Below the pieces are notes generated by a model. It did no database searches. It was not told the origin of the DNA and saw nothing but the letters and a program-made list of their open reading frames with translations. 64,000 bases of DNA, taken from Paraburkholderia ribeironis (GTDB lineage Bacteria > Pseudomonadota > Gammaproteobacteria > Burkholderiales > Burkholderiaceae). Shown one piece after another: positions 8,747 through 17,358 of this stretch. Location of the stretch: assembly GCF_900019265.1 (NCBI RefSeq), contig NZ_CYGX02000038.1:62001-126000 (forward strand). The letters are read 5' to 3'. The position numbers and the translations under genes were made by a program. The first letter of the stretch is position 1. The number at the start of each line of letters is the position of its first letter.

Positions 8747-9424
8747 TTACTGTGCCTGGCGCTGCAGGATGTTCGAGAACTCTTCGATAAAGGTCTCGAA
8801 GCGGATCGCCAGACGGTCGATGTCGTGCGCGTAGCGGTTGTAGGCGACCACGGCCGGAATCGCGGCGAACAGGCCGATCGCGGTGGCCGTCAGCGCTTCG
8901 GCGATGCCCGGCGCGACATTCGCAAGCGTAGCCTGCTGCACGTTGGCGAGGCCGCGGAACGCATTCATGATCCCCCACACCGTGCCGAACAGACCGATGT
9001 ACGGGCTGACCGAGCCGACCGACGCGAGAAACGCGAGGTTGGCTTCGAGCACATCCATTTCGCGCTGAAACGCGGCGCGCATCGCGCGGCGTGCGCCGTC
9101 GAGAATCGCGCCCGGGTCGTTCAGGCGTTTTTCCTTGCCCTTGAGGAATTCGCGCATGCCGGACTCGAAAATCCGTTCAAGCGCGCCGATCCTGTGGCGG
9201 TTGTTCGCGGCGCTTTGATAGAGCGCCTGCAGGTCGCCGCCCGACCAGAAATCGCGTTCGAATTGTTCAGTTTGCCCGCGTGCGCGGCGGATCGCAAACC
9301 ACTTGCGGAAGATGAAAGTCCACGACAACAGCGACAACAACAGCAGGAGAGCCATGACGGCCTGCGCCAGCAGGCTCGCGTTGAGTATTAGTGAAATGAT
9401 CGACAGATCTTGTGTATTGTTCAT
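8747..9424 (-). CDS. tolQ: Tol-Pal system protein TolQ (ExbB/MotA family)
   Basis: A 225-residue protein with three membrane segments: near residues 15-40, and a pair in the C-terminal half that includes SVSPYIGLFGTVWGIM and TATAIGLFAAIPAVVAYN. These are the conserved TolQ/ExbB channel helices. The ATG at 9424 (MNNTQDL) is chosen because the longer frame upstream runs through a perfect hairpin and has no homologous character. It forms the stator with TolR. Confidence 0.95.
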   Translation of the reverse strand: MNNTQDLSIISLILNASLLAQAVMALLLLLSLLSWTFIFRKWFAIRRARGQTEQFERDFWSGGDLQALYQSAANNRHRIGALERIFESGMREFLKGKEKRLNDPGAILDGARRAMRAAFQREMDVLEANLAFLASVGSVSPYIGLFGTVWGIMNAFRGLANVQQATLANVAPGIAEALTATAIGLFAAIPAVVAYNRYAHDIDRLAIRFETFIEEFSNILQRQAQ

Positions 9425-9477
9425 AAAGATTCGTTTTAACGTCCCGGGAAGGGGGCGTCCGGTTGCAAGGCCGCTCG

Positions 9478-9508
9478 AAGCTTGCCGTGAACAAAACGGC
9501 AAGCTTCG
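9478..9508 (-). promoter_or_regulatory. Perfect 12-bp hairpin between ybgC and tolQ
   Basis: GAAGCTTGCCGT pairs exactly with ACGGCAAGCTTC around a seven-base loop. No T run follows on either strand, so it is not a classical terminator. It may separate ybgC from tolQRAB, acting as an mRNA processing or stability element, or it may be a protein-binding inverted repeat. Confidence 0.5.
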
Positions 9509-9580
9509 GCGACATCGCAAGCCGAACCATGCTTGGTGTTGCTTGATCGGTAGGAGTTCACTGGCCCGTAACAACGAGGC

Positions 9581-10051
9581 TTAGCCATTCTTCGTCGACA
9601 TCCCGGCGTTGTTCGCGTGCGGCCCGCGCCGCAAGGCGGCGAGTACTGTCGTTGGAATCGCGGCCGGCCGCAGGGCAATGCGGTCGACACAGCCGACCCG
9701 GATCGACCCGCTGGCAAGCAGCGTGTCCTCGCGCCATGCCTCCTGCGCGAAGTCTACCGAAGCCCTGCCGAGGCGCTCGATCCGGCTGACAACTTTGACG
9801 ATGTCGTCGAGCCGGGCCGGCGCCCGATAATCGACGGCGGTGCTGCGCACAATGAAGATCGCGCCGGCTTCGTCCGCGAGCCGATTCTGATCGACGCCGC
9901 ACGCGCGCAGCCATTCGGTGCGCGCCCGTTCAAAAAATTTCAGGTAATTGGCGTAAAAAACGATGCCGCCCGCATCGGTATCTTCGTAGTACACGCGGAC
10001 TGGCCACGCGTAGCCAATTTCCGCGCCAGGCTGGCTGGTCGACATATTCAT
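9581..10051 (-). CDS. ybgC: Tol-Pal system-associated acyl-CoA thioesterase YbgC
   Basis: A 156-residue hot-dog-fold thioesterase. The YYEDTDAGGIVFYANYLKFFERARTEW region contains the catalytic aspartate and the family signature (parts shown). YbgC cleaves short-chain or phospholipid-related acyl-CoA and is usually the first gene of the tol-pal operon, as here. I take the ATG at 10051; GTG and ATG codons up to 10081 are alternatives. A 156-base gap with a hairpin separates it from tolQ. Confidence 0.92.
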   Translation of the reverse strand: MNMSTSQPGAEIGYAWPVRVYYEDTDAGGIVFYANYLKFFERARTEWLRACGVDQNRLADEAGAIFIVRSTAVDYRAPARLDDIVKVVSRIERLGRASVDFAQEAWREDTLLASGSIRVGCVDRIALRPAAIPTTVLAALRRGPHANNAGMSTKNG

Positions 10052-10118
10052 GCCGCGCATTTTACCGGAACGCACACCCACCGGTCAGTTTCCAGGTGTA
10101 CGCCCCGTCTGGCGGGCC

Positions 10119-10865
10119 TCAGCCGCGATGAATGGCCAAACCGGCGAACGATTGGGCCACCGGCATCAGCTCGATCGTGTTGATGTTGACGTGAGCCGGG
10201 CGGGTGGCGATCCAGTAGATCGAATCGGCGATGTCTTCGGCGGTCAGCGGCTGGACGTTTTCATACACTTTGCCGGCTTTTTCGTCGTCGCCGCGAAAAC
10301 GCACGTTCGAGAATTCGGTGCCGCCGCACAGGCCCGGCTCGATGTCGGTGACGCGCAGCGCGGTGCCGGCCAGATCGGCGCGCAGGTTCAGGCTGAACTG
10401 ACGCACGAATGCCTTGGTGGCGCCGTACACATTGCCGCCCGCATATGGCCAGCGGCCGGCGACCGAGCCCAGATTGAAGATATGTCCGCGATTGCGTTCG
10501 ATCATGCCGGGCAGCAGCGCATGCGTGACCTGCACGAGGCCCGTGCAGTTAGTCTCGATCATGGTGTTCCACTCGTCGAGGCTTGCCTTCTGGGCCGGCT
10601 CGACACCGAGTGCGAGGCCGGCGTTATTGACTAGCACGTCGATCGCGGCGAATTCGGCCGGCAGCGCCGCCGGCGCCGCTTCGACGGCGGCGCGGTCGCG
10701 TACGTCGAGTTCGTATGGCAGAAGCGCGTCGCCGAGTTCGTCAGCGAGTGCCTGCAGACGGTCTTTGCGGCGCGCGGTGGCGACAACGCGATGGCCGCCC
10801 TTGACGAAAGCGCGAGCGATGGCGGCGCCGAACCCCGCGGACGCTCCGGTGACGAACACGATCAT
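10119..10865 (-). CDS. SDR family NADP-dependent oxidoreductase (YdfG-like)
   Basis: A 248-residue short-chain dehydrogenase. The cofactor-binding TGASAGFG motif lies at residues 6-13, NNAGLA follows in the middle, and the catalytic serine and YGATK (Tyr-x3-Lys) stand near residue 150. The tail resembles YdfG-type 3-hydroxy acid/serine dehydrogenases (IELMPVAQSFAGLAIHR). It lies 67 bases upstream of ybgC on the same strand, so it may be cotranscribed with the tol genes. The substrate cannot be decided. A much longer frame running on to 13301 is antisense to glyA and is not real. Confidence 0.9.
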   Translation of the reverse strand: MIVFVTGASAGFGAAIARAFVKGGHRVVATARRKDRLQALADELGDALLPYELDVRDRAAVEAAPAALPAEFAAIDVLVNNAGLALGVEPAQKASLDEWNTMIETNCTGLVQVTHALLPGMIERNRGHIFNLGSVAGRWPYAGGNVYGATKAFVRQFSLNLRADLAGTALRVTDIEPGLCGGTEFSNVRFRGDDEKAGKVYENVQPLTAEDIADSIYWIATRPAHVNINTIELMPVAQSFAGLAIHRG

Positions 10866-11107
10866 TGCAGTTTCCTGGTCGGTAAGAGACAAAGGCCCCA
10901 AGCCTACTTCCAATGCGGCGCTGCGGCAAGGATGAACCAGCCGTATGAGCGGCTGTGGCAGGGGCGTGCAGCGTATTCGCGGGGCGTTGTAGCCCGCCGT
11001 TCGCATGCCGCTCAGGGCGCCACCGCGAGCGGTCCGGCCGGCACGTCGGGCGGTGCCCGCAAGTCGGTTGCCTATTCGATCCTCTTCCAATAAACTAACG
11101 CGCTCGA

Positions 11108-11212
11108 CCCTGCGTGACTGGCGATAGAACCGATTCAACCAATCGGGTTCAAGGTGGAACAACCCACCGTGAAGCGCGGGGTGCCGTTTTGCCGTTCGCC
11201 TGGGCAGCCGTG
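11108..11212 (+). promoter_or_regulatory. ZTP (pfl-type) riboswitch upstream of glyA
   Basis: The leader holds the conserved parts of the ZMP/ZTP-sensing aptamer in order. These are GCGTGACTGGCGA at 11112-11124, a variable helix (AACCGATT with AATCGGGTT), the GGTGG...CCACCGTGAAGCG core at 11153-11176, and the pseudoknot-side strand GCCGTTCGCCTGGGCA at 11191-11206. This class senses 10-formyl-tetrahydrofolate shortage through ZTP and commonly controls one-carbon genes including glyA. The gene lies about 170 bases downstream. I cannot model the expression platform with confidence; several GC-rich pairings lie at 11211-11370. Confidence 0.9.
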
Positions 11213-11378
11213 ATCCGCGCGCAGTTTTTCGCGCTGACGTTGGCTGTCCTGCCTCGCGTGTGCGGCGACTCTCCATTCGCCACGTCAGGGCTGGCCCAGC
11301 CGCCAGCAGCGCTGCGTACCCTCTACGCAAGATTCGGCGCACGATCCGGTCAACCTGAACACACTCAACGGAACCCGT

Positions 11379-12626
11379 ATGTTTGACAGAGCCCAAAGCA
11401 CCATCGCCAACGTCGATCCTGAACTCTGGCAGGTCATCCAGCAGGAAAACCGCCGTCAGGAAGAGCACATCGAACTGATCGCGTCGGAAAACTACACGAG
11501 CCCGGCTGTGATGGCTGCGCAAGGCTCGCAACTCACCAACAAGTACGCCGAAGGGTATCCGGGCAAGCGCTACTACGGCGGTTGCGAATACGTCGACGTC
11601 GCCGAGCAGCTGGCAATCGACCGCGTCAAGCAACTGTTCGGCGCCGAAGCCGCCAACGTGCAGCCGAACTCCGGCTCGCAGGCGAACCAGGGCGTGTTCT
11701 TCGCGATGCTCAAGCCGGGCGACACGATCATGGGCATGAGTCTCGCGCACGGCGGCCACCTGACCCACGGTTCGCCGGTCAACATGTCCGGCAAGTGGTT
11801 CAACGTGGTGAGCTACGGCCTGAACGAAGCTGAAGACATCGACTATGACGCCGCTGAGAAGCTGGCTCAGGAACACAAGCCGAAGCTGATCGTGGCAGGT
11901 GCGTCGGCATTCGCGCTGCGCATCGATTTCGAACGCATGTCGAAGATCGCCAAGTCGGTCGGCGCGTACCTCATGGTCGACATGGCGCACTATGCCGGTC
12001 TGATCGCCGCGGGCGTCTACCCGAACCCGGTGCCGCACGCCGATTTCGTCACCACCACCACGCACAAGAGCCTGCGCGGCCCGCGCGGCGGCGTGATCCT
12101 GATGAAGGCCGAGTTCGAAAAGCAGATCAACTCGGCGATCTTCCCGGGCATCCAGGGTGGTCCGCTGATGCACGTGATCGCCGGCAAGGCCGTCGCCTTC
12201 AAGGAAGCGCTGTCGCCGGAATTCAAGGCGTATCAGCAGCAGGTTGTCGAAAACGCGCGTGTGCTGGCTGAAACGTTGGTCAAACGCGGTCTGCGTATCG
12301 TCTCGGGCCGCACCGAAAGCCACGTGATGCTGGTCGATCTGCGCGCGAAGAAGATCACCGGCAAGGCAGCGGAAGCGGCACTCGGCGCAGCGCATATCAC
12401 GGTCAACAAGAACGCGATTCCGAACGATCCGGAAAAGCCCTTCGTGACTTCGGGCATCCGCCTCGGCTCGCCGGCCATGACGACACGCGGCTTCGGCGTC
12501 AAGGAAGCAGAGCAGGTGGGCAACCTGATTGCCGACGTGCTGGACAACCCGGAAGACGCAGCCACGATCGAACGCGTGCGCGCTCAGGTCGCCGAGCTGA
12601 CCCAGCGGTTCCCGGTTTACCGCTAA
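11379..12626 (+). CDS. glyA: Serine hydroxymethyltransferase
   Basis: A full-length 415-residue PLP enzyme that interconverts serine and glycine while charging tetrahydrofolate with a one-carbon unit. The VTTTTHKSLRGPRGG motif contains the PLP lysine (Lys230), and the N-terminal ENYTSPAVMAAQGS and YPGKRYYGG blocks are typical. Control by the ZTP riboswitch in its leader fits a one-carbon role. nrdR follows after six bases. Confidence 0.98.
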   Translation: MFDRAQSTIANVDPELWQVIQQENRRQEEHIELIASENYTSPAVMAAQGSQLTNKYAEGYPGKRYYGGCEYVDVAEQLAIDRVKQLFGAEAANVQPNSGSQANQGVFFAMLKPGDTIMGMSLAHGGHLTHGSPVNMSGKWFNVVSYGLNEAEDIDYDAAEKLAQEHKPKLIVAGASAFALRIDFERMSKIAKSVGAYLMVDMAHYAGLIAAGVYPNPVPHADFVTTTTHKSLRGPRGGVILMKAEFEKQINSAIFPGIQGGPLMHVIAGKAVAFKEALSPEFKAYQQQVVENARVLAETLVKRGLRIVSGRTESHVMLVDLRAKKITGKAAEAALGAAHITVNKNAIPNDPEKPFVTSGIRLGSPAMTTRGFGVKEAEQVGNLIADVLDNPEDAATIERVRAQVAELTQRFPVYR

Positions 12627-12632
12627 GCCGTC

Positions 12633-13115
12633 ATGCATTGCCCCTTCTGCCGCCACGCCGATACGCAAGTCGTCGACTCGCGCGTATCCGAAGACGGCGC
12701 GACGATTCGCCGGCGCCGCCGCTGCCCGGCCTGCGACAAACGTTTCACGACGTATGAGCGGGTCGAGCTGGCGTTGCCGGCGGTCGTCAAGAAGGATGGC
12801 AGTCGCACGGAATTCGACCGTCGCAAGATTGTCGCCAGCATGCAACTGGCGCTGCGCAAGCGACCGGTTGCAGCGGATGCGATCGACGCGGCGGTTGCCC
12901 GCATCGAGTACCAGCTGCTCGGCAGCGGCGAGCGCGAAGTGCGCAGTGAGCGCCTCGGCGAACTCGTGATGAACGAGTTGCGTGCACTCGACACGATCGC
13001 GTATGTTCGTTTCGCGTCCGTCTACCGGCGCTTTGAAGACGTCTCCGAATTCGAAGACGTGATCGAAGAATTCCGCCGCGCCTCTTCCCCTACCAAGCCC
13101 TCCCGCAAACGCTGA
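12633..13115 (+). CDS. nrdR: Transcriptional repressor NrdR
   Basis: A 160-residue regulator of ribonucleotide reductase genes. The N-terminus has the CPFC...CPAC zinc ribbon (Cys3, Cys6, Cys31, Cys34) and an arginine-rich TIRRRRRC stretch. An ATP-cone domain follows (VVKKDGSRTEFDRRKI). It senses dATP/ATP and binds NrdR boxes. Its placement straight after glyA is common in Burkholderiales and suggests one transcript. Confidence 0.97.
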   Translation: MHCPFCRHADTQVVDSRVSEDGATIRRRRRCPACDKRFTTYERVELALPAVVKKDGSRTEFDRRKIVASMQLALRKRPVAADAIDAAVARIEYQLLGSGEREVRSERLGELVMNELRALDTIAYVRFASVYRRFEDVSEFEDVIEEFRRASSPTKPSRKR

Positions 13116-13117
13116 TC

Positions 13118-13139
13118 GCAATCGCGTCGTGCGTTGCTT
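13118..13139 (+). terminator. Possible weak terminator after nrdR
   Basis: GCAATCGC and GCGTTGC can pair with a one-base bulge and are followed by TTTTG. The structure is short, so termination here is only tentative. Confidence 0.35.
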
Positions 13140-13317
13140 TTGAGTGTCCGTTGCCCTACGCGTCGATTCTCGCATCAGTATCTCCCGCTCCGTGATGGTT
13201 CGTCGCGTGCATTCTTGCGCGAGATAGCGTCCGAAAACCACCTGTCCATTCGGACGATTGTTGAGCCGTTTGCGAATCGCTAGATTGGCTGCATTCTCCA
13301 AACGATCAGGAATGCAG

Positions 13318-13878
13318 ATGAAATGCGATCCAGTTTGCCAGCCACCTCACGGCGGCTTCACGCTTGTCGAAACGCTGGTCGTGGCCGCGCTGCTGGCGGT
13401 GATCGCCGTACTGGCGACGCCGTCGTTCGTGGCGTGGCACGTACGCGACCAGGTTGACGCCCGCGCGAGGGCGTTTGCGTCGACGCTCGCCTATGCGCGC
13501 AGCGAGGCGCTACGCCGCGGTGTGCGCGTCACCGTTTGCAGGATCGACGCGGCGCGAGCCTGCCTCGTCTCGGGACAGCCGTGTAGCAACGGCATCGCCG
13601 ACTGGTCCTGCGGTTGGGCGGTGCTGGCAGACCGCGGCGGCACGCTCTCGCTGCTGCGTGCGCAGCCGCTGCTTGCAGAGGTAAGCATCACCGGCGTGCA
13701 GACGAATCTCACATTTACGCCGCCCGCGGGTCAATTGATCGGTGCTTTTCGCAGTTTTGATATCGCACCACGAGTGCAGTCCAAAGCGACGCAGGGCGAC
13801 AAGTGGCGACGTTGTATCCGTATTGCGGCGGGTGGGCGCGCTCGGCTCACCGAGGGCGCGTGTGGAGCGGCATCATGA
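13318..13878 (+). CDS. GspH/FimT family minor pseudopilin
   Basis: A 186-residue type IV pilin-like protein. The leader ends in GG followed by FTLVETLVVAALLAV, the prepilin peptidase site (G before F, Glu at +5) and the membrane-packing helix. The rest is a GspH/FimT-type globular head with several cysteines. I chose ATG 13318 because the AGG at 13308-13310 gives good spacing. It begins a run of five pilin-type genes joined by short overlaps, so it probably initiates or caps a type IV pilus. Confidence 0.88.
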   Translation: MKCDPVCQPPHGGFTLVETLVVAALLAVIAVLATPSFVAWHVRDQVDARARAFASTLAYARSEALRRGVRVTVCRIDAARACLVSGQPCSNGIADWSCGWAVLADRGGTLSLLRAQPLLAEVSITGVQTNLTFTPPAGQLIGAFRSFDIAPRVQSKATQGDKWRRCIRIAAGGRARLTEGACGAAS

Positions 13879-14321
13879 CGCGATGTTCACCGAACCTGCA
13901 GTTGCGCGGCTACGCATCCGCCTGTGGCGGCAGCTCGCTGATCGAAGTGATGCTGGCCGTTGCGTTGACGGCGGTAACCGCGCTCGGGCTGATCGCCGGG
14001 CAACTGTGGATCGCACGCGAAGCCCGCGCGATGACCCTGCGCGAACAAGCGGCGTGGATAGCCGATTCCGTCGCGGAAGCGATGGTCGCACCATCCACAA
14101 TCGATGCCGCAACCAGGCAATGGAACGCACGCGCAAGCGTGCTCCTGCCGCACGGTGAAGCTTCGGTTGGAGCGAGCGGTGCAGTGGCTGCCGCACGGGT
14201 GACATGGGCGTCCGTGCAAGACATGCCGCACGCCGATGACGTGATCGACAAGCCAGAATCATGCGGTGGCGTGGACGCTGCGCCAGGCTTCTCATGTATT
14301 GCATTGGCGTTCGCACAATGA
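13875..14321 (+). CDS. Type IV pilus minor pilin PilV-like
   Basis: A 148-residue protein with the prepilin motif GGSSLIEVMLAVALTAV and Glu at +5. Its ATG overlaps the stop of the preceding gene (ATGA). Position and size match PilV, which joins the minor-pilin initiation complex with PilW and PilX. The C-terminal domain is poorly conserved, so the name rests on gene order. Confidence 0.82.
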   Translation: MTRCSPNLQLRGYASACGGSSLIEVMLAVALTAVTALGLIAGQLWIAREARAMTLREQAAWIADSVAEAMVAPSTIDAATRQWNARASVLLPHGEASVGASGAVAAARVTWASVQDMPHADDVIDKPESCGGVDAAPGFSCIALAFAQ

Positions 14322-15127
14322 TGCGGCATGCGCATTCTGCGCGCGGTCATACACTGCTCGAGTTGATGATCGCCATGGCGCTGGGACTCGTGGTGACCGC
14401 AGGCGCCGTGTCGCTGTACACCACGCAGCGAAGCGCGTTCGAGCGCGCGAGCAATGCGATGCGAATCCGCGATGCGGGTCTGACTGCGCTGACGCTGATT
14501 GGCCAGCAATTGCAGATGGCCGGCTTCGTCCCCGCCGATATCGCGTCTTACGACGGCCCGCCTGCGCTGTTCGGATGTTCGGCCGGCCGTCCAACGGGCG
14601 CGGACGACAGTCTTACCTGTACGACATTGAGCAGTGGCTCCGACGGCGTCGTGGTCCGTTACGCGGGTGACAACGTGTCGACGTGGCCATCCGCCAGCGG
14701 GCAGGTAACCGATTGTGTCGGACAAGCCGCGACAGGCAGCAGTGCGGCGCTCGGCGCACAAGGCGTGCCGGTGGTCAACCGGTACTTTGCAGGCCTCAGC
14801 GGATCGACCGGGGAGCCGGAGCTGTACTGCGAAGGCAATGGCAACGCCGGAACCGCGCAGCCGCTGGTGGAGGGCGTCGAGCGCCTGCGAATCAAATATT
14901 GGCTGGCCGGGGCGCTGGAAGCAATAAATGCATCGGCGGTGCCGGCCGATCAATGGGCGCAGATAGTGGCCGTCGATCTCTGTGTGCTCGTACGCGGCGT
15001 GCCGCAGGGGGAGCGGTCGCGCTATGTGGATTGCGACGGCGTGAGCGCGCTCGGTTCCGACTTGCGACCGCGGCAGGCGTTCTCGCGGCGAGTGGCGCTG
15101 CGTAATCATGTGCAGGTCTCCCCGTGA
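14318..15127 (+). CDS. Type IV pilus assembly protein PilW-like
   Basis: A 269-residue minor pilin. RGHTLLELMIAMALGLVV carries the cleavage site after Gly and the conserved Glu. The C-terminal half (RLRIKYWLA, VDLCVLVRG) matches PilW proteins. It overlaps pilV by four bases (ATGA) and pilX by four bases. Confidence 0.87.
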   Translation: MMRHAHSARGHTLLELMIAMALGLVVTAGAVSLYTTQRSAFERASNAMRIRDAGLTALTLIGQQLQMAGFVPADIASYDGPPALFGCSAGRPTGADDSLTCTTLSSGSDGVVVRYAGDNVSTWPSASGQVTDCVGQAATGSSAALGAQGVPVVNRYFAGLSGSTGEPELYCEGNGNAGTAQPLVEGVERLRIKYWLAGALEAINASAVPADQWAQIVAVDLCVLVRGVPQGERSRYVDCDGVSALGSDLRPRQAFSRRVALRNHVQVSP

Positions 15128-15732
15128 CGAAGCGAGCAGAAACAGCAGAGCGGCACCGCATGTACACGCGTCAGACGTACCGCCAACGCGATCATGAACT
15201 GCCGCGCCACGCAGATCTCAGCCATACACGTCGTGCGGCGCGTGTTTGCCAGAGCGGTGTCGTTCTGCCAATCGTCCTGTTGATCTCAGCGATGATGTTG
15301 GCGACCTCGGCGGTCTGGTTCGAAACGTCGCTCGCCGCAGCTCGCGCAGCCACCAACGTGCACGACTATTTGCAGGCTTTCCATGCCGCGGATTCGGCAC
15401 TGACCTTGTGCGCCCGCAATGTCATCGCAGCAGGTGTCGAGGCGGCGGCACCCCCGGTCGCAGCCGGTGAGCCGACTCAGTGGAAACTGCAAACCGCATT
15501 TGACGCCGGCGCGGTCACACCCGTCGCGCAATGGCCTGGTTCGGTGCGCGCGCCGCAATGTCTGATCGAGGCCTGGCGTCTTGCCACTCGCGCCGATGCC
15601 CGGGCGTATCTGTTGACTTCGCGTGGCTTCGGCCGAACCAGCGAGGCGCAGGTCTGGCTGCAAATGGAGCTGGTGATCGACGGTGAGGCGATCGAACGCC
15701 ATTGGCGACGCGTCGCGGCAAGACCATTTTGA
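15124..15732 (+). CDS. Type IV pilus assembly protein PilX-like
   Basis: A 202-residue protein starting at a GTG that overlaps the pilW stop (GTGA). It has a hydrophobic helix SGVVLPIVLLISAMMLAT and then an ASP-like head. As in many PilX proteins, the helix lacks the canonical Glu at +5. In this family PilX recruits PilY1, but no pilY1 follows. About 45 residues precede the helix, longer than a normal leader, so a later start is possible. Confidence 0.78.
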   Translation: MTKRAETAERHRMYTRQTYRQRDHELPRHADLSHTRRAARVCQSGVVLPIVLLISAMMLATSAVWFETSLAAARAATNVHDYLQAFHAADSALTLCARNVIAAGVEAAAPPVAAGEPTQWKLQTAFDAGAVTPVAQWPGSVRAPQCLIEAWRLATRADARAYLLTSRGFGRTSEAQVWLQMELVIDGEAIERHWRRVAARPF

Positions 15733-15742
15733 TGGGAGGTTC

Positions 15743-16174
15743 ATGACGAGGCTGCACACATCGGCGTTCACGCTGCTCGAACTGATGATTACATTGGCGA
15801 TTGCCGCGACGTTGGCCGTATTTGCCGTGCCTGCGTACCGCAGCCACGTGGCGCGAACACATCGTATCGATGCGGCATCCGCGTTGTATCGGGCCGCGCA
15901 GTTCGTCGAGGGAGCCGCGAGCGATGGCGTGTCGGCATTGCCTCCGGGCCTGGACCAGGCGCCGCAATTCGGCACACCGATTTATCGCCTGCATGTACTG
16001 CCGGCGGACGACGCAAATGGCGGGTATTCGATAGAGGCAGCGCCAGGCGAATCCAGTCCGATGCGCGATGATCCCTGCGGCACGTTTACGCTCGATGCGA
16101 CCGGTCAGCGAGGCAATAGAAGGGAGGCGGCCGGTTCGATGCCGGCCAGTAGTGAATGCTGGAATACGACTTAG
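15743..16174 (+). CDS. Type IV pilin PilE-like
   Basis: A 143-residue pilin with a strong ribosome site (GGAGG at 15734-15738) and a short leader before FTLLELMITLAIAATLAV. The residue before the cleavage point is Ala rather than the usual Gly (TSAFTLLE), a conservative but notable change. The head ends with a cysteine pair (DDPCGTFTLD and SSECWNTT) forming the D-region typical of PilE minor pilins. Its stop codon lies in the first unit of an 8-bp tandem repeat. Confidence 0.85.
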   Translation: MTRLHTSAFTLLELMITLAIAATLAVFAVPAYRSHVARTHRIDAASALYRAAQFVEGAASDGVSALPPGLDQAPQFGTPIYRLHVLPADDANGGYSIEAAPGESSPMRDDPCGTFTLDATGQRGNRREAAGSMPASSECWNTT

Positions 16175-16207
16175 CGACTTAGCGACTTAGCGACTTAGCG
16201 ACTTGGC
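16168..16207 (+). repeat. 8-bp tandem repeat, five copies
   Basis: GACTTAGC occurs four times and then once as GACTTGGC. The first unit contains the pilE stop codon, so changes in copy number would lengthen only the 3' untranslated part. Confidence 0.9.
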
Positions 16208-16250
16208 ATCAAAGCGATCGAAGCAACCACCACCTTCACCCGCACTGCTC

Positions 16251-16730
16251 TCAACGACCGTTACCCGTCGAATCAGCCTTGTCGCGGGAAGACGTCGCAG
16301 AATCACGCTTCATCTGCTGCCAGATCCGATACGCTTCCCAGGCAACGAGGCCAAGGCTGCCCCACTTGAGTGCGGGTTTCGCCCCGGCCTTGACAGTCGC
16401 GCGCAGCGGTTTGGTCAGCAACAGCGAAAGGATCGAACTGATGAGCGGGTACTCCTTGAGCAGAGCGCCGATCGTGCCTGCGTTGATGAAACGCGTCTTC
16501 GAGCCTCGACCTGCGCGCGCACCGCCGAGGCCCGGCAGGATGAACCTGAGCCAGCTGAAATGCATGACCGCCTGCCGCAATTCGCTGGTTGCCTGCGCGA
16601 GTTCCATGCGTTCGACGTCCGCCCGCACCAGCAGCAATTCCTTGCGTAGCGCTCGCAAGTGCGGCGCGCTCAGATCTTTGCTCGAGTGGCGCTTGTTACG
16701 GAAGGCGGTATCGGAACGGGGCTGGCTCAT
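16251..16730 (-). CDS. DUF3318-like small membrane protein
   Basis: A 159-residue protein with a charged N-terminal helix (LRALRKELLLVRADVERMELAQA), a middle hydrophobic stretch near residues 95-110 and another near 120-140. It resembles the DUF3318 proteins that sit beside YqjE-like and DUF883 genes in Burkholderia. The role is unknown; the context suggests inner-membrane stress or ribosome-associated functions. The three genes are in the same direction with 100-140 base spacing. Confidence 0.6.
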   Translation of the reverse strand: MSQPRSDTAFRNKRHSSKDLSAPHLRALRKELLLVRADVERMELAQATSELRQAVMHFSWLRFILPGLGGARAGRGSKTRFINAGTIGALLKEYPLISSILSLLLTKPLRATVKAGAKPALKWGSLGLVAWEAYRIWQQMKRDSATSSRDKADSTGNGR

Positions 16731-16835
16731 GGCGTGTCGGCGGCAGTGAAGGTGGGCAGTGAAGCAGCGCTGCGGATCGCTCGGTATTCTTGAAGACGCC
16801 GGCGCGCTGAAGGCGCGCCCGTCGCCTTTTCGCTG

Positions 16836-17222
16836 TCACGGCTTGCGGAACGCGTCGCGGTCTTTTTCGAACTCGGCAATGGTGGCTTCGAATACCATCG
16901 GCGCATTGCGCAAACCGCTGCGTGCTTTCAGCGCACACGCGAGGCCCGCAATCGCATAGACGGCGGTGATGCCGGCGAGCGCCTGCCACCGGTAGCTGTC
17001 CCAGAACGCGATGGCGATCAACGCGGTCAATGCGATCAGCGCCATCGTGGCAAGCATCATGGCCGCCAGACCCAGGAACAGCACGCCGAGCAACCGGTCT
17101 TTTTCTTCGGCGATTTCGATGCCGACCAGTTCAAGCCGCGTCTGCAGAATCGCAAACACGGAACTGATAATGCGGCGCAACGGACTGTGTTCTGCGCGCT
17201 GCGATTGTGTGTCGATCGTCAT
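16836..17222 (-). CDS. Phage holin family/YqjE-like membrane protein
   Basis: A 128-residue protein with an amphipathic N-terminal helix (LETRLELVGIEI-like FAILQTRLELVGIEIAEEK) and two adjacent membrane helices near residues 48-100. This architecture fits the YqjE/phage-holin superfamily III. The start is ATG 17222; an upstream frame lacks homology. It travels with a DUF883 gene, as yqjE does with yqjD in enterobacteria. Confidence 0.8.
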   Translation of the reverse strand: MTIDTQSQRAEHSPLRRIISSVFAILQTRLELVGIEIAEEKDRLLGVLFLGLAAMMLATMALIALTALIAIAFWDSYRWQALAGITAVYAIAGLACALKARSGLRNAPMVFEATIAEFEKDRDAFRKP

Positions 17223-17358
17223 GGCTGTGAGCGATGCGCGTGAAGGCATAACCGGCGCATGCAAAAAAGCGCGCCAGGAGAAGCGGACCGACCAGGCATG
17301 CGTCGGCCGACTTGGTTCGTTAATGCGCCGGACGGATGCGTCCCGCGCAACAGCAATG

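Noticed and set aside
10119..13301. A 1060-codon minus-strand frame
   Set aside because: It runs antisense through glyA and nrdR; only the SDR part at 10119-10865 shows a family signature. The rest is a GC-bias shadow frame.
16168..16207. The 8-bp array considered as a CRISPR
   Set aside because: No spacers between the units; it is a plain tandem repeat.
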